DNA of 64,000 nt from Acidobacteriota bacterium. GTDB taxonomy: Bacteria; Acidobacteriota; Blastocatellia; Pyrinomonadales; Pyrinomonadaceae. The position numbers and the translations under genes are program-made. Within the stretch, counting starts at the first letter, position 1. Every line of letters starts with the position of its first letter. The DNA lies in the NCBI GenBank assembly GCA_023389035.1, contig JAEWFC010000023.1, positions 310,001-374,000 of the forward strand, given 5' to 3'. This document shows positions 1-8,920 of this stretch, piece by piece. Below the pieces are notes generated by a model. The model made no database searches and was not told the DNA's origin. It was given only the letters and a program-made list of their open reading frames with translations.

Positions 1-289
1 GCGGCAGTTCGTCGATGTTCGTACGTCGAATGATGCGGCCAATACGTGTGATCGGTATTTCACCGGCCTGGGTCTTCGGGACGTTTGCCGCATTCACAGG
101 CATGCTTCGAAATTTCAGGAATTCAAATTCCCTTCCGCCTTTCCCTACCCGCTTTTGACGAAAATGTACCGGCCCGCCGTCTTCCAATTTTATAAGCAAT
201 GCGACAACGAGCATTACCGGTGCGAGCGCAACAAGTGCCGATCCCGCGATAGTGATATCAAGCAGACGTTTAAGCGTGCGGGAATACAT
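1..289 (-). CDS. Bacterial sugar transferase (WcaJ/WbaP-type initiating phosphoglycosyltransferase), 3' end outside window
   Basis: The minus-strand reading starts at ATG 289 (MYSRTLKRLLD) and is open for 96 residues to the window edge. It has one hydrophobic N-terminal segment (about residues 11-30), then GGPVHFRQKRVGKGG, FKFRSM-like spacing and RRTNIDELP. These are hallmarks of the bacterial sugar transferase family (PF02397), membrane enzymes that transfer a sugar phosphate to undecaprenyl phosphate to start exopolysaccharide or O-antigen synthesis. The ATG overlaps the TGA of the upstream PIG-L gene by one base (TGATG), so translation is probably coupled. The catalytic C-terminal part is not visible, and the sugar cannot be inferred. 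Confidence 0.85.
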   Translation of the reverse strand, partial: MYSRTLKRLLDITIAGSALVALAPVMLVVALLIKLEDGGPVHFRQKRVGKGGREFEFLKFRSMPVNAANVPKTQAGEIPITRIGRIIRRTNIDELP

Positions 290-975
290 CACGAGTTGCG
301 GCTGATCGCGTGGAAGGCGGTCTGGAATGCTTCGGCATAAAACATTCCGGCCTGTCCCCCTCGATATGCTGCGTGTCCCTTCATGACCTCAGGGCTTCTC
401 GGATGTGGGAACGGCCTCATCACTCCTTCGTAGGTTGCCAGTGCTTCGATCTTTTTGTTGAGGTACTCTTCGCCCAACTCAACGAACGCATCCGCTCGGA
501 AAGTGTCTGTCGCCGGAAACGTCCAGTCGGTCGACGACAGTATCTCCATGAAATAAAGGCCTTTTAATGGGTTAATGCCTTCCCTGCGCTGAAAGAGTCG
601 AACGGCTGCCTGGCATGCCATTGAGGTATGCCTATGATCGTCATTAATGTCGGAAGGATGATGAGTAAAAACGGTATCGGCACCCGAATCTTCGATCGCC
701 GATTCAATGAACTGGACAAGCTCGAGATGGGGAACGGTGTTTAACTGAATGTTCGGGAACGACGCGGTGATCGGTGCACCGAGCCCTAAGACTTCCTGGG
801 CCTGATTAAGGTGTTTCTGGAGATCGACCAGCTCCGGGCGGTGAAGCCGTGCGTCGGCTTCGCCCGACAGTATGCAGCTTCGCACACTTTTACCTGCCGC
901 AGCGAATTTCGCCGCGGTACCTCCGCAACCCAGAACCTCATCATCCGGGTGCGCCACCACTATGAGTATGGACAT
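289..975 (-). CDS. PIG-L/LmbE family N-acetylglucosaminyl deacetylase
   Basis: This 228-residue protein starts MSILIVVAHPDDEVLGCGGT, the PIG-L (LmbE, PF02585) signature with the zinc-binding AHPDDE at residues 8-13. A second metal-site region reads HHPSDINDDHRHT. The family hydrolyses N-acetyl groups from GlcNAc-containing substrates, for example in bacillithiol synthesis or polysaccharide tailoring. I chose ATG 975 because the motif normally begins a few residues from the N-terminus; a longer TTG-started form would add an unrelated hydrophobic stretch. It lies directly upstream of, and is coupled to, the sugar transferase gene, which favours a role in cell-surface glycan modification. The substrate is inferred only. 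Confidence 0.88.
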   Translation of the reverse strand: MSILIVVAHPDDEVLGCGGTAAKFAAAGKSVRSCILSGEADARLHRPELVDLQKHLNQAQEVLGLGAPITASFPNIQLNTVPHLELVQFIESAIEDSGADTVFTHHPSDINDDHRHTSMACQAAVRLFQRREGINPLKGLYFMEILSSTDWTFPATDTFRADAFVELGEEYLNKKIEALATYEGVMRPFPHPRSPEVMKGHAAYRGGQAGMFYAEAFQTAFHAISRNS

Positions 976-1092
976 TAGTGGGAATTTTACGATAAGTCGG
1001 TAGCAGAGCAAAACAAACGCAGCGATCCACCGCAACCGGAGGCCCAAAAGGAGACGAATGGGCCGGCCAGTGCGGTGGATCTTCGCGGATCG

Positions 1093-1124
1093 TGAAGCAA
1101 GGCATACCTACTTACCCTGCTTCA
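1093..1124 (-). terminator. Stem-loop downstream of the 1163-2311 gene
   Basis: Ten-base arms TGAAGCAGGG / CCTTGCTTCA (minus-strand sense) enclose a 12-base loop. The single mismatch becomes a G-U pair only in minus-strand RNA, which suggests the structure belongs to the transcript of the gene ending at 1163. There is no clear U tract, so it may be a weak terminator or an mRNA-end stabiliser. Confidence 0.35.
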
Positions 1125-1162
1125 TTATTTAAGTTCGCCCGCTGAGTGCGATCGGTTTCGTT

Positions 1163-2311
1163 CTAGCGGATCTTGGTCTCGTACGAGGCTTTGATCTTCA
1201 ACTGCTGGTTCTTATTGAGCCGAATATGCTTGCCGCGCTCGACAACCGCGGCTCCGACGCCAAAAGCAGCTCCCACGCCTGCTCCGACCGCCGCTCCGAC
1301 AGGACCTCCGGCGATCGCACCAATTCCAAGACCGGCACCGGTTGAAGCTCCGATCTTGATGCCATCGTCCTTGTACGTGCTTTTGCCCACGGCTGTGCCT
1401 TCATCGTCGACTAGCTTGATGTTATCGCCTTTGACTGGGAGCACTTCCGTCAATATCGCTCCGAAATTGCTCCATCGACGCTCGTTGAGCACGATACGGT
1501 CGAACGACAGTTCCATCTGCGACCGCCGTTTGATGCGTCCGGGCTTCTGGATGCGATCGATACGGCCCTCGATCTTTGCCCCTGCGATCTCGATGGGAGA
1601 TACGATGGTTGCAGTAAACGCATCGCCGTCGCGGTTGGTCTCCGTGCTTAGCGGTGATTCGAGTTCCAGGATCAGTTCAGTGTCACGAGGGATAATAATG
1701 ATCGCCTCATCGTCATTTATGTAGCTCGCCTGACGCATTACTGCCGTTGTCTGCACGGGCGGCTGCGAAGCTTGAGTCGAAGCTGCGTTATCAACGCTCT
1801 CAGGCTGATATACCGCGGCCGGTTCGGCAGCCGCAGCGGGTTCCGCGGCTGGTTCTGAGCTCGCAACCTGCTCTGCTTCCGTCACTTCGGCATCTGCGGG
1901 CTGCGATATCACAGGTTCTGCCGCGCTATTCTGCGAGATCTCGGTCAATCCGCGGCGCTCGAGCGATGTCGGGACGGTAGATTCGAAAGCGGTCCGTGCA
2001 AAGCCGGTATCGTAACCGGATTCAAAGCCCTGTCGGTAACCGTCGCGATAATCATCGATCGTACCGTAATCCTTGCTGAATGCACGGTTAGCGTCGATAT
2101 ATTCTTTGTGCCGCGTTCGGTCTTTTCCGAGATTATCGATCGAATCACGGTATCCGGACATATAACCGTCAGAATAACCGGTGCGATAACCTCGCTGCAG
2201 AGCAACGCGTGATGTTTGTGCGGACACCGGCTGGACTGCAACCGTCAAAAAGGACAGAAATCCGAGGGAAAATATTAGGGCAGCAGCTAATAAACTTCGT
2301 GTTAGCTTCAT
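1163..2311 (-). CDS. Secreted glycine-zipper protein with GY-rich repeats, function unknown
   Basis: This 382-residue protein has a signal peptide (MKLTRSLLAAALIFSLGF...VSAQ). A tyrosine/glycine-rich zone follows at about residues 40-105, where YRxGYxxGY-type motifs recur (GYRTGYSDGYMSGYRD, YRDGYRQGFESGYDTGF). An Ala/Glu/Pro-rich linker covers about residues 120-190. A beta-rich segment contains 'IPRDTELILELESPLST'. A glycine zipper (GLGIGAIAGGPVGAAVGAG) near the C-terminus can form membrane-associated helices. ATG 2311 is preceded by a strong AAAGGAGG site. The product is probably periplasmic or outer-membrane associated. I do not recognise a characterised family and assign no function. Confidence 0.85.
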   Translation of the reverse strand: MKLTRSLLAAALIFSLGFLSFLTVAVQPVSAQTSRVALQRGYRTGYSDGYMSGYRDSIDNLGKDRTRHKEYIDANRAFSKDYGTIDDYRDGYRQGFESGYDTGFARTAFESTVPTSLERRGLTEISQNSAAEPVISQPADAEVTEAEQVASSEPAAEPAAAAEPAAVYQPESVDNAASTQASQPPVQTTAVMRQASYINDDEAIIIIPRDTELILELESPLSTETNRDGDAFTATIVSPIEIAGAKIEGRIDRIQKPGRIKRRSQMELSFDRIVLNERRWSNFGAILTEVLPVKGDNIKLVDDEGTAVGKSTYKDDGIKIGASTGAGLGIGAIAGGPVGAAVGAGVGAAFGVGAAVVERGKHIRLNKNQQLKIKASYETKIR

Positions 2312-2484
2312 TTGGCCTCCTTTGGGGTAATGCGCGAAAAAGATGGAAACGTAATGTCCAGTATGCTTTATACAAGATTAGTTAATAATTTACAAGAAGT
2401 TTTTTTCACAGGTAGGATGTCGTTCGCATTAGAGGGGCCAAGATAACTTGCAGCGTTTTGTTAGCTGACATTTGGCATTTGTCG

Positions 2485-2694
2485 CGTGACATTTTGATTT
2501 CTTGACGTAACAAATGTCTTTTGTCACGTGACATTTTGATTTTTTGACGTGACAAACGTCTTTTGTTGCGTGACATTTTGATTTCTTGACGTGACAAATG
2601 TCTTTTGTCGCGTGACATTTTGATTTTTTGACGTAACAAATGTCTTTTGCTGCGTGACATTTTGATTTTTTGACGTAACAAATGTCTTTTGTTG
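2485..2694. repeat. Tandem array of five 42-bp repeats
   Basis: Five consecutive 42-bp units each begin CGTGACATTTTGATTT and end near AAATGTCTTTTG, differing at a few positions. A partial degenerate unit precedes at 2466-2484. Within each unit GACATTT and AAATGTC form a 7-bp inverted repeat, and the first unit junction makes the perfect palindrome TGTCACGTGACA. Because 42 is divisible by three, one minus-strand frame stays open across the array and encodes a Lys/Arg-rich 14-residue repeat. With no start context or family, I treat that as a by-product. The array fills most of the 557-bp gap between the secreted glycine-zipper gene and the CBM9 gene. Confidence 0.93.
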
Positions 2695-2800
2695 CGTGTG
2701 TTTATGGTTCTTTTTACGCTACTTTCCCTTCTTTCTGAGATCTCGGCGGGAAATCTTGAAGGGGTTCAACGACCCTGCTGCGGCTCACCACTGATCCGCA

Positions 2801-2840
2801 AACAAAAAGAAGGCCGCCCGACCATTTGACGGGCAGCCTT
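2801..2840 (-). terminator. Rho-independent terminator of the CBM9/DUF5916 gene
   Basis: In minus-strand sense, AAGGCTGCCCG and CGGGCGGCCTT arms (one wobble position) close an AT-rich loop and are followed by CTTTTTGTTTG. The hairpin lies about 30 bp past the stop codon at 2869, the usual layout of an intrinsic terminator. Confidence 0.8.
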
Positions 2841-2868
2841 CAAGGCACTTTGAGGAGGAATCACTTAA

Positions 2869-5376
2869 CTAAAAGCTCTTCCGAAATAGATACGATGCTC
2901 TGATGAAAAAGGTTCTGCTGTTTCGCTGAAATCCGGGTTCCGGCTGGCCGGTGTACGGGTTAAAGCCGTTGTAATTGAAACTGTCATTATATCCCGCATA
3001 GAATGCCGTTCCCGGGCTAGGTGTGAACGCCATCAGAAGCTGGCCGGCGTAGCTGCGACGCGTAGAATCGTAATCAAGCCGCATTCTGGTGAACAAAAAA
3101 CGCGTGAATGAGTAGGTTGAACGAAAACTTACCAGGTCAGAATCGAACGAGCGAACACGGTTATCGTTCCTTACAAGGCGGCTTTTCTGATAGCTGATGG
3201 ACGTGGTAAGGGGATCGATCGGGTTCCACTGGATCTGTGCGTTTGCGCCGAACTGCTTACCGGGACCCGGATCGATGCGGCCGTTAGGCGCCGGGAAAAA
3301 ATAATCGAAGGTATTATTGTTAAAGCTGGCAGATAGGAAATAGCTGAGCTGCTTATTGAGCTTTTGGTTCACTTCGCCGTAGATGAACTGCTGCCAGGTT
3401 CCGCGAACCCCCTCGCCGAAGAACCGTCCGTCGCGGCCCGGCATTCTCTTCAGCCCAAACTCTTCTTCATAGATCTTTTCGTAGGCCGCTCCGCCTTCGA
3501 TGAAGGCGAACATAGAACGCTGCAGCGAGAGGCTTAGATTGGATCCGGCTCGGAATTTCTGCAGGCGGCCGCTCCAATCGTAGTCAACGCCCGCGAACTT
3601 TCCCCAGTTTGCTCGTACGATAGAGGCCTTGGGGTCCGACTTTGTGCTGTTGCGATGATAGAAGAATGCGAAGTTTGTGTCGGTCCTGCGAGTGAACCCT
3701 ACATCGGCCCGGAAATCCTTTGACCTGCCGCCGACCTCTACGAACCAGCCCTGCTGATCGGTGAAATGATCAACGTTGGCATAATAGCCAACCCCGTTAC
3801 CGGTGCGAAAGTGGTTATACGTTCCGTTATTAAGCGGATTTATCGATAGATTTCCCGTTCCGCATATCTCGCGGTTGCGTTGGGCCTGCACAGGATCAGC
3901 CGAAGGTACGAAATCGTACTGGAAGAAACACCGGCGGGAGGTCGTTCCCGTAAGCTGAAACTGTGCGGTCGTCGTCGTGTTCAGCTTTATTCGAGAGTCG
4001 ATGCTCGCAAGCAGGTTCTTTTGCTCGGGAAATCCGCGATAAGTGGCGAAAAAGCCCACGGAATTTTCCTTTCCAAAGTCCCTTTTGACCCGGAGCACAC
4101 CGAAAAGAGCGTTCTTGTCGAGAAATTCATCGATCCTTGGCCTGACGTTCGGATCATTTCTGTCGTTCTCTTCAAAATTTCCTGGTGCCTTGTCAGACGC
4201 CACCATAAATCCGAACGAATTCTTACCGATCTTGCCGGTAAGCTTTGCGGCAAAATCGGGATCGATGATCGACCGGGAATCGAAGATAGATAGCGGCGTT
4301 CGAAAGACGTCTGCTCCTTCGAGAAAGAAAGGCCGTTTTTCCTGAAAGAAGATAGGAAATCTCTGGTTCGCAGTTACAACCGGGGCATCGGCCTCGATCT
4401 CAGCAAAATCCGGGTTTATCGCTGCGTCGAGCGTCACATTCGGCGAGATCGTGTACTTCATCGTCAGCCCGATATCTTGTTTGATCGGCTGATTGACCCA
4501 CCGGCCCCCCGCGATCTCGATCGCCGGGACCCGACGACCTGTTTGTGAAAGCGTAATGCTGGGGGTCAGTTCCAATGTGCGCTCATACTTGATCTCGTCA
4601 AGACCCGTGATCTTTCCAAACTTGATAAGGAAACCGTTTATGCTGCGATCGTCGGGCATCCATGCATTGAATTCATCGTTGAACCGATCGATGTTACGCG
4701 CTGCGTTAAAGCCCCAGTGCTTCCCCGGCCCGGCAGCGTATCTCAGTGACTTGAACGGGATCTTGACCTCGACAGACCAGCCCCAATCCTCGATCACGCC
4801 TTTCGATTCCATAACGATATCGACCGAGAAATCAGCCCCCTGGCCTTCGGTATAGATACCGTCCTGCTGAATGCCGAGCGGATTGAACCCTAATATGTAT
4901 GCACGACGCTGATCGTCGTACGTGTCGAACCATAATCGCACGTTGTCTTCACCAAAGACATTGTCACGCTTTGCGACCGAAGCCCGGATCTTGTCGCGTT
5001 CATCCCAACACTTAAATGCGATATATAGATGTTTCTCATCGTACATCATCAAAACCTCCGTGGGTTTTGACGGAGCGATGTTGTCACCGGGCGACGTCTG
5101 ATAGAAGTCTTTGAATACTGCTGCCGAACCCCACACATCTTCATCAAGACGGCCGTCGATCGTTATCACCGATTCCATCTTCGGAACTCGGTTGGGCCTG
5201 GTCTTTTCGATGGGAAGAGCGAATTTTCCGATGGTAACGGGCTTGTCGTCAGCGGAAACCACTTCGATGGTCTTCGGGCCCGGTGTTTTTGCGGCCGCGA
5301 TCAGCGGCTCAGGCGATTGTGCGAACAAGCTTGCAGCAAGAAAAGCCGCTAACAAAAGGCTCTGGACGAATTTCAT
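2869..5376 (-). CDS. CBM9-like domain and DUF5916 outer-membrane barrel protein
   Basis: This is an 835-residue secreted protein with signal peptide MKFVQSLLLAAFLAASLFAQ. Residues about 60-260 match the carbohydrate-binding family 9-like fold: MESVITIDGRLDEDVWG, then YDEKHLYIAFKCWD and NPLGIQQDGIYTEG. The remainder is a long aromatic, beta-rich region ending in SYLFRKSF, as in DUF5916 proteins that are predicted outer-membrane barrels. 'FFQEKRPFFLEGADVF' is a typical DUF5916 segment. The family is abundant in Acidobacteriota and Bacteroidota, but its substrate is not established. It has its own downstream terminator and sits beside the DUF4097 gene on the same strand. Confidence 0.9.
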   Translation of the reverse strand: MKFVQSLLLAAFLAASLFAQSPEPLIAAAKTPGPKTIEVVSADDKPVTIGKFALPIEKTRPNRVPKMESVITIDGRLDEDVWGSAAVFKDFYQTSPGDNIAPSKPTEVLMMYDEKHLYIAFKCWDERDKIRASVAKRDNVFGEDNVRLWFDTYDDQRRAYILGFNPLGIQQDGIYTEGQGADFSVDIVMESKGVIEDWGWSVEVKIPFKSLRYAAGPGKHWGFNAARNIDRFNDEFNAWMPDDRSINGFLIKFGKITGLDEIKYERTLELTPSITLSQTGRRVPAIEIAGGRWVNQPIKQDIGLTMKYTISPNVTLDAAINPDFAEIEADAPVVTANQRFPIFFQEKRPFFLEGADVFRTPLSIFDSRSIIDPDFAAKLTGKIGKNSFGFMVASDKAPGNFEENDRNDPNVRPRIDEFLDKNALFGVLRVKRDFGKENSVGFFATYRGFPEQKNLLASIDSRIKLNTTTTAQFQLTGTTSRRCFFQYDFVPSADPVQAQRNREICGTGNLSINPLNNGTYNHFRTGNGVGYYANVDHFTDQQGWFVEVGGRSKDFRADVGFTRRTDTNFAFFYHRNSTKSDPKASIVRANWGKFAGVDYDWSGRLQKFRAGSNLSLSLQRSMFAFIEGGAAYEKIYEEEFGLKRMPGRDGRFFGEGVRGTWQQFIYGEVNQKLNKQLSYFLSASFNNNTFDYFFPAPNGRIDPGPGKQFGANAQIQWNPIDPLTTSISYQKSRLVRNDNRVRSFDSDLVSFRSTYSFTRFLFTRMRLDYDSTRRSYAGQLLMAFTPSPGTAFYAGYNDSFNYNGFNPYTGQPEPGFQRNSRTFFIRASYLFRKSF

Positions 5377-5475
5377 TATTGCACCTATGAGGATAGTTCG
5401 GAGACGATCAGATAAAAGATATAAAGTGTCTCCGCTGACTAAAACGTAGATCCGGTCAAAAAGTTTCAGACAAAG

Positions 5476-5495
5476 GGCGCCTTAAAAAAGGCGCC
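5476..5495 (-). terminator. Perfect hairpin downstream of the DUF4097 gene
   Basis: GGCGCCTT and AAGGCGCC form a perfect 8-bp stem with a four-base loop, 9 bp past the stop codon at 5504. In minus-strand sense it is followed by CCCTTTGTC, a poor U tract, so it is a likely but not classical terminator. Confidence 0.6.
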
Positions 5496-5503
5496 ATGGA
5501 ATA

Positions 5504-7351
5504 TCACCTGGCGGCTACGGCATCGGAACTTCGCAGAACAAGGCGACCGCCCGTGAACCGGAATCTATGCCCTGCTCCGCCTGATCCCAAACGCACTTTA
5601 GTTTCGGATTCAATTACCGCAGACGGATGATCGCTTTCAACGCGTGTGTTTGAAGTAAGGTTGGCGTTCGCGGCAGGATCTAGGGTAAGGAATATACTGC
5701 CATCTTCTGCCGAAGAATTTATGGATATGAACTCGCCATCGAGAAAGACGTCCCCGTCCGCTGTTTCAGTTTCGAGATCTCCTCGGAATGCGACAACCCT
5801 GACCTGAGCGTCTTGTGCCCGGATCTGCATCGATCCGTCTACTTTGCGAATATCAATGGACTGGTCGCCCCCTGTGATCTCGACCTTGCCCGTGATCCCG
5901 GAAACACGGATCTCCTCGTCAGACCGCACATTTACGTCAGCTTTTCTAGGGACGAAGACCTCTAACCGGTAGTCCCTGGCCCCGAGCCACGCATTGGAAC
6001 CATCACCTGCAGCAGGAATGGTGATCGTAACAGCTGACGGCCCGGCTGCCTCTACGACCTTCGGAGCTTCAGACGCGTTTCCCCGAGATACTTCTGTAAG
6101 AACATATTTGACCTCAGGCTTGTCCCAGCCCCGTACAGATATGCCGCAGTCTTTCGCATCGATTTTCACACTCGGCGTGCCGGTGACAGGGAATGATTTA
6201 GAGACGCGATCAACCCTCGGTACTCCTGCGAGCCAGTTAACGTTGCGCATCCGGGCCAACGTTGCTGCTTGGGCCTTCATAGCACTCCCTATGCTCTGTT
6301 CGATCGCTTTTTCGTCAATTTCAACCTTGATCTTATCGAGCCCGTCGATCTTGATCTTTTCGAGCTCAGGCTTGATCTTTTCGATCTCCTTTTGGGCCTG
6401 ACGCATCGCAGCGGCCGCTTCTCGGCGAGACGCCCTTACGGAGCGGTCAATGGAGCGGTTAACCTGGTCAGAAACTGCTGATGAGCCTGACTGCGAAAGC
6501 AGGTCGGTTACCGGGTTCAGTCCGCGGCCGTCCGCTTTGCGAGAGATCAATAGGGGTCCGTTGACACTCTCCAGTTTGATCTCGGCGCCCCCGTTACCAA
6601 CACGTCCATGCAGATCGCGACCGACATAATCGCCCTTTCGGACAGGCAATCCGAAATCGTTCTCGATCGTTCCGTTCATTGTGTCAGCGCGAACGGTGGC
6701 ATTCAGGTCCGAAGGAAGTGCAAGCGTTACGCGACCGTTAACAGTGCTGAGCGAGATCTTGCTGTTCGGATCGAGTTTGTCAAAATCACACTTTACCGAA
6801 CCGTTCACGGTCTCTAGGCTGGCGGTTCCGCGGAGATTCGTAGCATTTACTTCGCCATTTACGGCGGAAACGCGAGTGATATTCGTAAAATTGGAGACTG
6901 TGACCGAACCATTGATCGCTTCGATCTCATTTAGCTCTGCCCCGTAAGGCAACGTGAGCTTGATCTCGACCTCGGCAGCGTTACGGTTCCAAACCTTACG
7001 GTCTCCGTAACGAGATCGACCCTGGTCCACGGCGAGGCGGAAGAGCTTTGGATCGGAGTCGATCTTGAGTTCGATCGTGTCGAGAGCTTCCCTGGTCTCG
7101 GCACGCTTTACCGCCACGAGACGAACCTCATTGCGGTCCCAAGCTTCGACGGTGATCGAGCCGTTAATGTTTGAAACACTCACGCGACCGTCAGCGTTAA
7201 TGGGATAGGACTGCTCGAACCGTTCGGTCTCGTCGAAGGAACGCTCGGCATATAATACCGATGGTTGAGAGATCACTGGGGGAGCACTGGTGACTGTGTT
7301 GTCACCGGTCAAAACAAGTCCTGCGAAAAAGATCGAATATAGCCAACTCAT
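5504..7351 (-). CDS. Secreted DUF4097-family beta-strand repeat protein with internal charged helix
   Basis: This 615-residue protein has an N-terminal hydrophobic export signal. Residues about 50-270 carry repeating strands of the form 'VNGSVTVSN', 'VNGEVNATN', 'VNGSVKCDF' and 'VNGRVTLAL', the pattern of DUF4097 (adhesin-like right-handed beta structure). A charged helical stretch at about 300-365 (ASRREAAAAMRQAQKEIEKI) looks like a coiled coil. A second beta-repeat block then runs to the end. DUF4097 proteins often sit near signalling or anti-sigma genes, but their function is unknown. ATG 7351 opens a canonical signal peptide. Confidence 0.85.
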   Translation of the reverse strand: MSWLYSIFFAGLVLTGDNTVTSAPPVISQPSVLYAERSFDETERFEQSYPINADGRVSVSNINGSITVEAWDRNEVRLVAVKRAETREALDTIELKIDSDPKLFRLAVDQGRSRYGDRKVWNRNAAEVEIKLTLPYGAELNEIEAINGSVTVSNFTNITRVSAVNGEVNATNLRGTASLETVNGSVKCDFDKLDPNSKISLSTVNGRVTLALPSDLNATVRADTMNGTIENDFGLPVRKGDYVGRDLHGRVGNGGAEIKLESVNGPLLISRKADGRGLNPVTDLLSQSGSSAVSDQVNRSIDRSVRASRREAAAAMRQAQKEIEKIKPELEKIKIDGLDKIKVEIDEKAIEQSIGSAMKAQAATLARMRNVNWLAGVPRVDRVSKSFPVTGTPSVKIDAKDCGISVRGWDKPEVKYVLTEVSRGNASEAPKVVEAAGPSAVTITIPAAGDGSNAWLGARDYRLEVFVPRKADVNVRSDEEIRVSGITGKVEITGGDQSIDIRKVDGSMQIRAQDAQVRVVAFRGDLETETADGDVFLDGEFISINSSAEDGSIFLTLDPAANANLTSNTRVESDHPSAVIESETKVRLGSGGAGHRFRFTGGRLVLRSSDAVAAR

Positions 7352-7605
7352 TTAGGTAATTACTCCGAAAAATATGATGTATAAGCCGCGATTACTGCTT
7401 TCTACAGGGAAAACACCGCGATTCGCAGAACTGTGACAGGAAATTATTTGATGCACAAAACCCATCAGACGTTATTTCAGTTCAACGCGCCAAACTGTTT
7501 TAAGCATCATAGAGTTTGCCCGCGACCAACAGCCAACACAATTTACTTCTGAGACCGGATTTGGTAATTTAGAACGTTTGGTTGACGCCCAAACCGGAGA
7601 ACGTG

Positions 7606-8835
7606 ATGAATCTTAGAAACACTAGGCTACATATCATAGGCCGAAAGTCGGAGCTGGCTGACAAAGCCGCTACCGGCGTTTCAATGCATTGTCACACGGA
7701 GCATTCTAAAGAGATGCTCGATTTTGTTCCGCATTACGCCGAAAAACTGCCTATAATCGCGCAGTTTTGGCGCCGTGAGCGTGACCGCTATCTCGAACGA
7801 GAGGGAAAAGGGATCGATTTTTCGACCGCGTTTTGGTCTCCACCGCTTTCGCCCGACGAGGTTTACGATATTGAAAGATCACAGATCAACGATTCAGGGC
7901 TCGAAGCTATCGTCTCCTTGACCGACCACGACAGTATCGATGCCACACTGAAAGTAAACGAGATTACCGATAATTCTCAAGCCCCGATATCGATGGAATG
8001 GACCGTTCCGTTTGAATATGGTTTCTTCCATGTCGGTGTCCATAATCTACCGAAGGATCGGGCTGCAGAACTCACCGCGACGCTTCTCGAATACACGTTC
8101 GATACCGCCAATCACAATAAGCAGCGGCTGACCGAAATGTTCGCGATGCTTAACGAGATACCTCAAGTGCTGGTGATCTTGAATCACCCGCTCTGGGATA
8201 TCGAAATGGTAGGCAAGGAACGTCATGTGGAGCTGCTCAAAGATTTCGTGATGCATCACGGACGCTGGATCCATGCTTTCGAGATCAACGGTTTTCGTGC
8301 GTGGTCAGAAAATAAAGCAGTGATCGAAATGGCTGAAGCCCTCGGCATACCGATCGCGACGGGCGGAGACCGACACGGTTGCCAGCCGAATACAGTAATT
8401 AATCTAACCGATGCCAGTTCATTCGGTGAGTTCGTCGAGGAGATACGGATCGAGAAACGGAGCACGGTGGCCCTGATGCCCGAGTATGAGCGGCCGCTGC
8501 ACTCTCGTCAGTTGCAATCGTTCGCTGAGATCCTCAGACATTATCCGGACTTTAGGATGGGTCGGCAGAAATGGTTTGACCGCGTACATTTTGATATTGG
8601 CGACGGAGAGGGGCTTCGACCGTTATCGGTTCACTGGGTGTATGGCGGGCCTGCGTGGCTTCGTGTCGCGATCTGGACGTTAGGAGTCTTCGGCAGCCCG
8701 GCAATGCGTCCGTTCTTCCGAATAGCACGTAAACGCGTTGACCGCGTGCCGAAGAGTCTTGAAAGGGCCCGATTCGATATTCCCGAGTTGGAAGAGCTTT
8801 CTCTCGCTCTTTCATCCTCACAGCCAGCTTCCTAA
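7606..8835 (+). CDS. PHP-domain metal-dependent phosphoesterase-like protein
   Basis: This 409-residue protein carries PHP motifs: MHCHTEHS near residues 27-34, SLTDHDSID, LNHPLWDIE and GGDRHG. The PHP fold binds a di- or trinuclear metal centre with these His/Asp residues and hydrolyses phosphoesters, for example in histidinol phosphatase and polymerase PHP domains. I chose ATG 7606 because GGAGA lies 5 bp upstream; a TTG start at 7582 is less likely. It precedes the glycosyltransferase and betaine-lipid genes but is separated from them by a terminator. A role in releasing phosphate or diacylglycerol for lipid remodelling is possible but is inference only. Confidence 0.85.
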   Translation: MNLRNTRLHIIGRKSELADKAATGVSMHCHTEHSKEMLDFVPHYAEKLPIIAQFWRRERDRYLEREGKGIDFSTAFWSPPLSPDEVYDIERSQINDSGLEAIVSLTDHDSIDATLKVNEITDNSQAPISMEWTVPFEYGFFHVGVHNLPKDRAAELTATLLEYTFDTANHNKQRLTEMFAMLNEIPQVLVILNHPLWDIEMVGKERHVELLKDFVMHHGRWIHAFEINGFRAWSENKAVIEMAEALGIPIATGGDRHGCQPNTVINLTDASSFGEFVEEIRIEKRSTVALMPEYERPLHSRQLQSFAEILRHYPDFRMGRQKWFDRVHFDIGDGEGLRPLSVHWVYGGPAWLRVAIWTLGVFGSPAMRPFFRIARKRVDRVPKSLERARFDIPELEELSLALSSSQPAS

Positions 8836-8867
8836 GGGGAACGGTATTGGACGAGTATGAACTACAC

Positions 8868-8900
8868 AGGGGCGGTCTTGAGGCCGCCTCTGAATTTTTT
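8868..8900 (+). terminator. Rho-independent terminator after the PHP gene
   Basis: The arms AGGGGCGG and CCGCCTCT (one wobble pair) enclose a short loop and are followed by GAATTTTTTCT. The position is between the PHP stop at 8835 and the GTG start at 8921. It could also permit partial read-through into the glycosyltransferase operon. Confidence 0.72.
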
Positions 8901-8920
8901 CTAAAGAGTTAAGTTTAACG

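Noticed and set aside
2406..2681. 91-residue Lys/Arg-rich minus-strand frame across the tandem repeats
   Set aside because: It is explained by the 42-bp period being a multiple of three; it has no ribosome site or family, and its N-terminal codons are themselves repeat.
2485..2694. CRISPR array
   Set aside because: The 42-bp units are contiguous with no unique spacers and no cas genes are near.
7420..7605. Pho-box-like CTGTGACAGG upstream of the PHP gene
   Set aside because: Only one partial half-site is present and spacing to a second is wrong.
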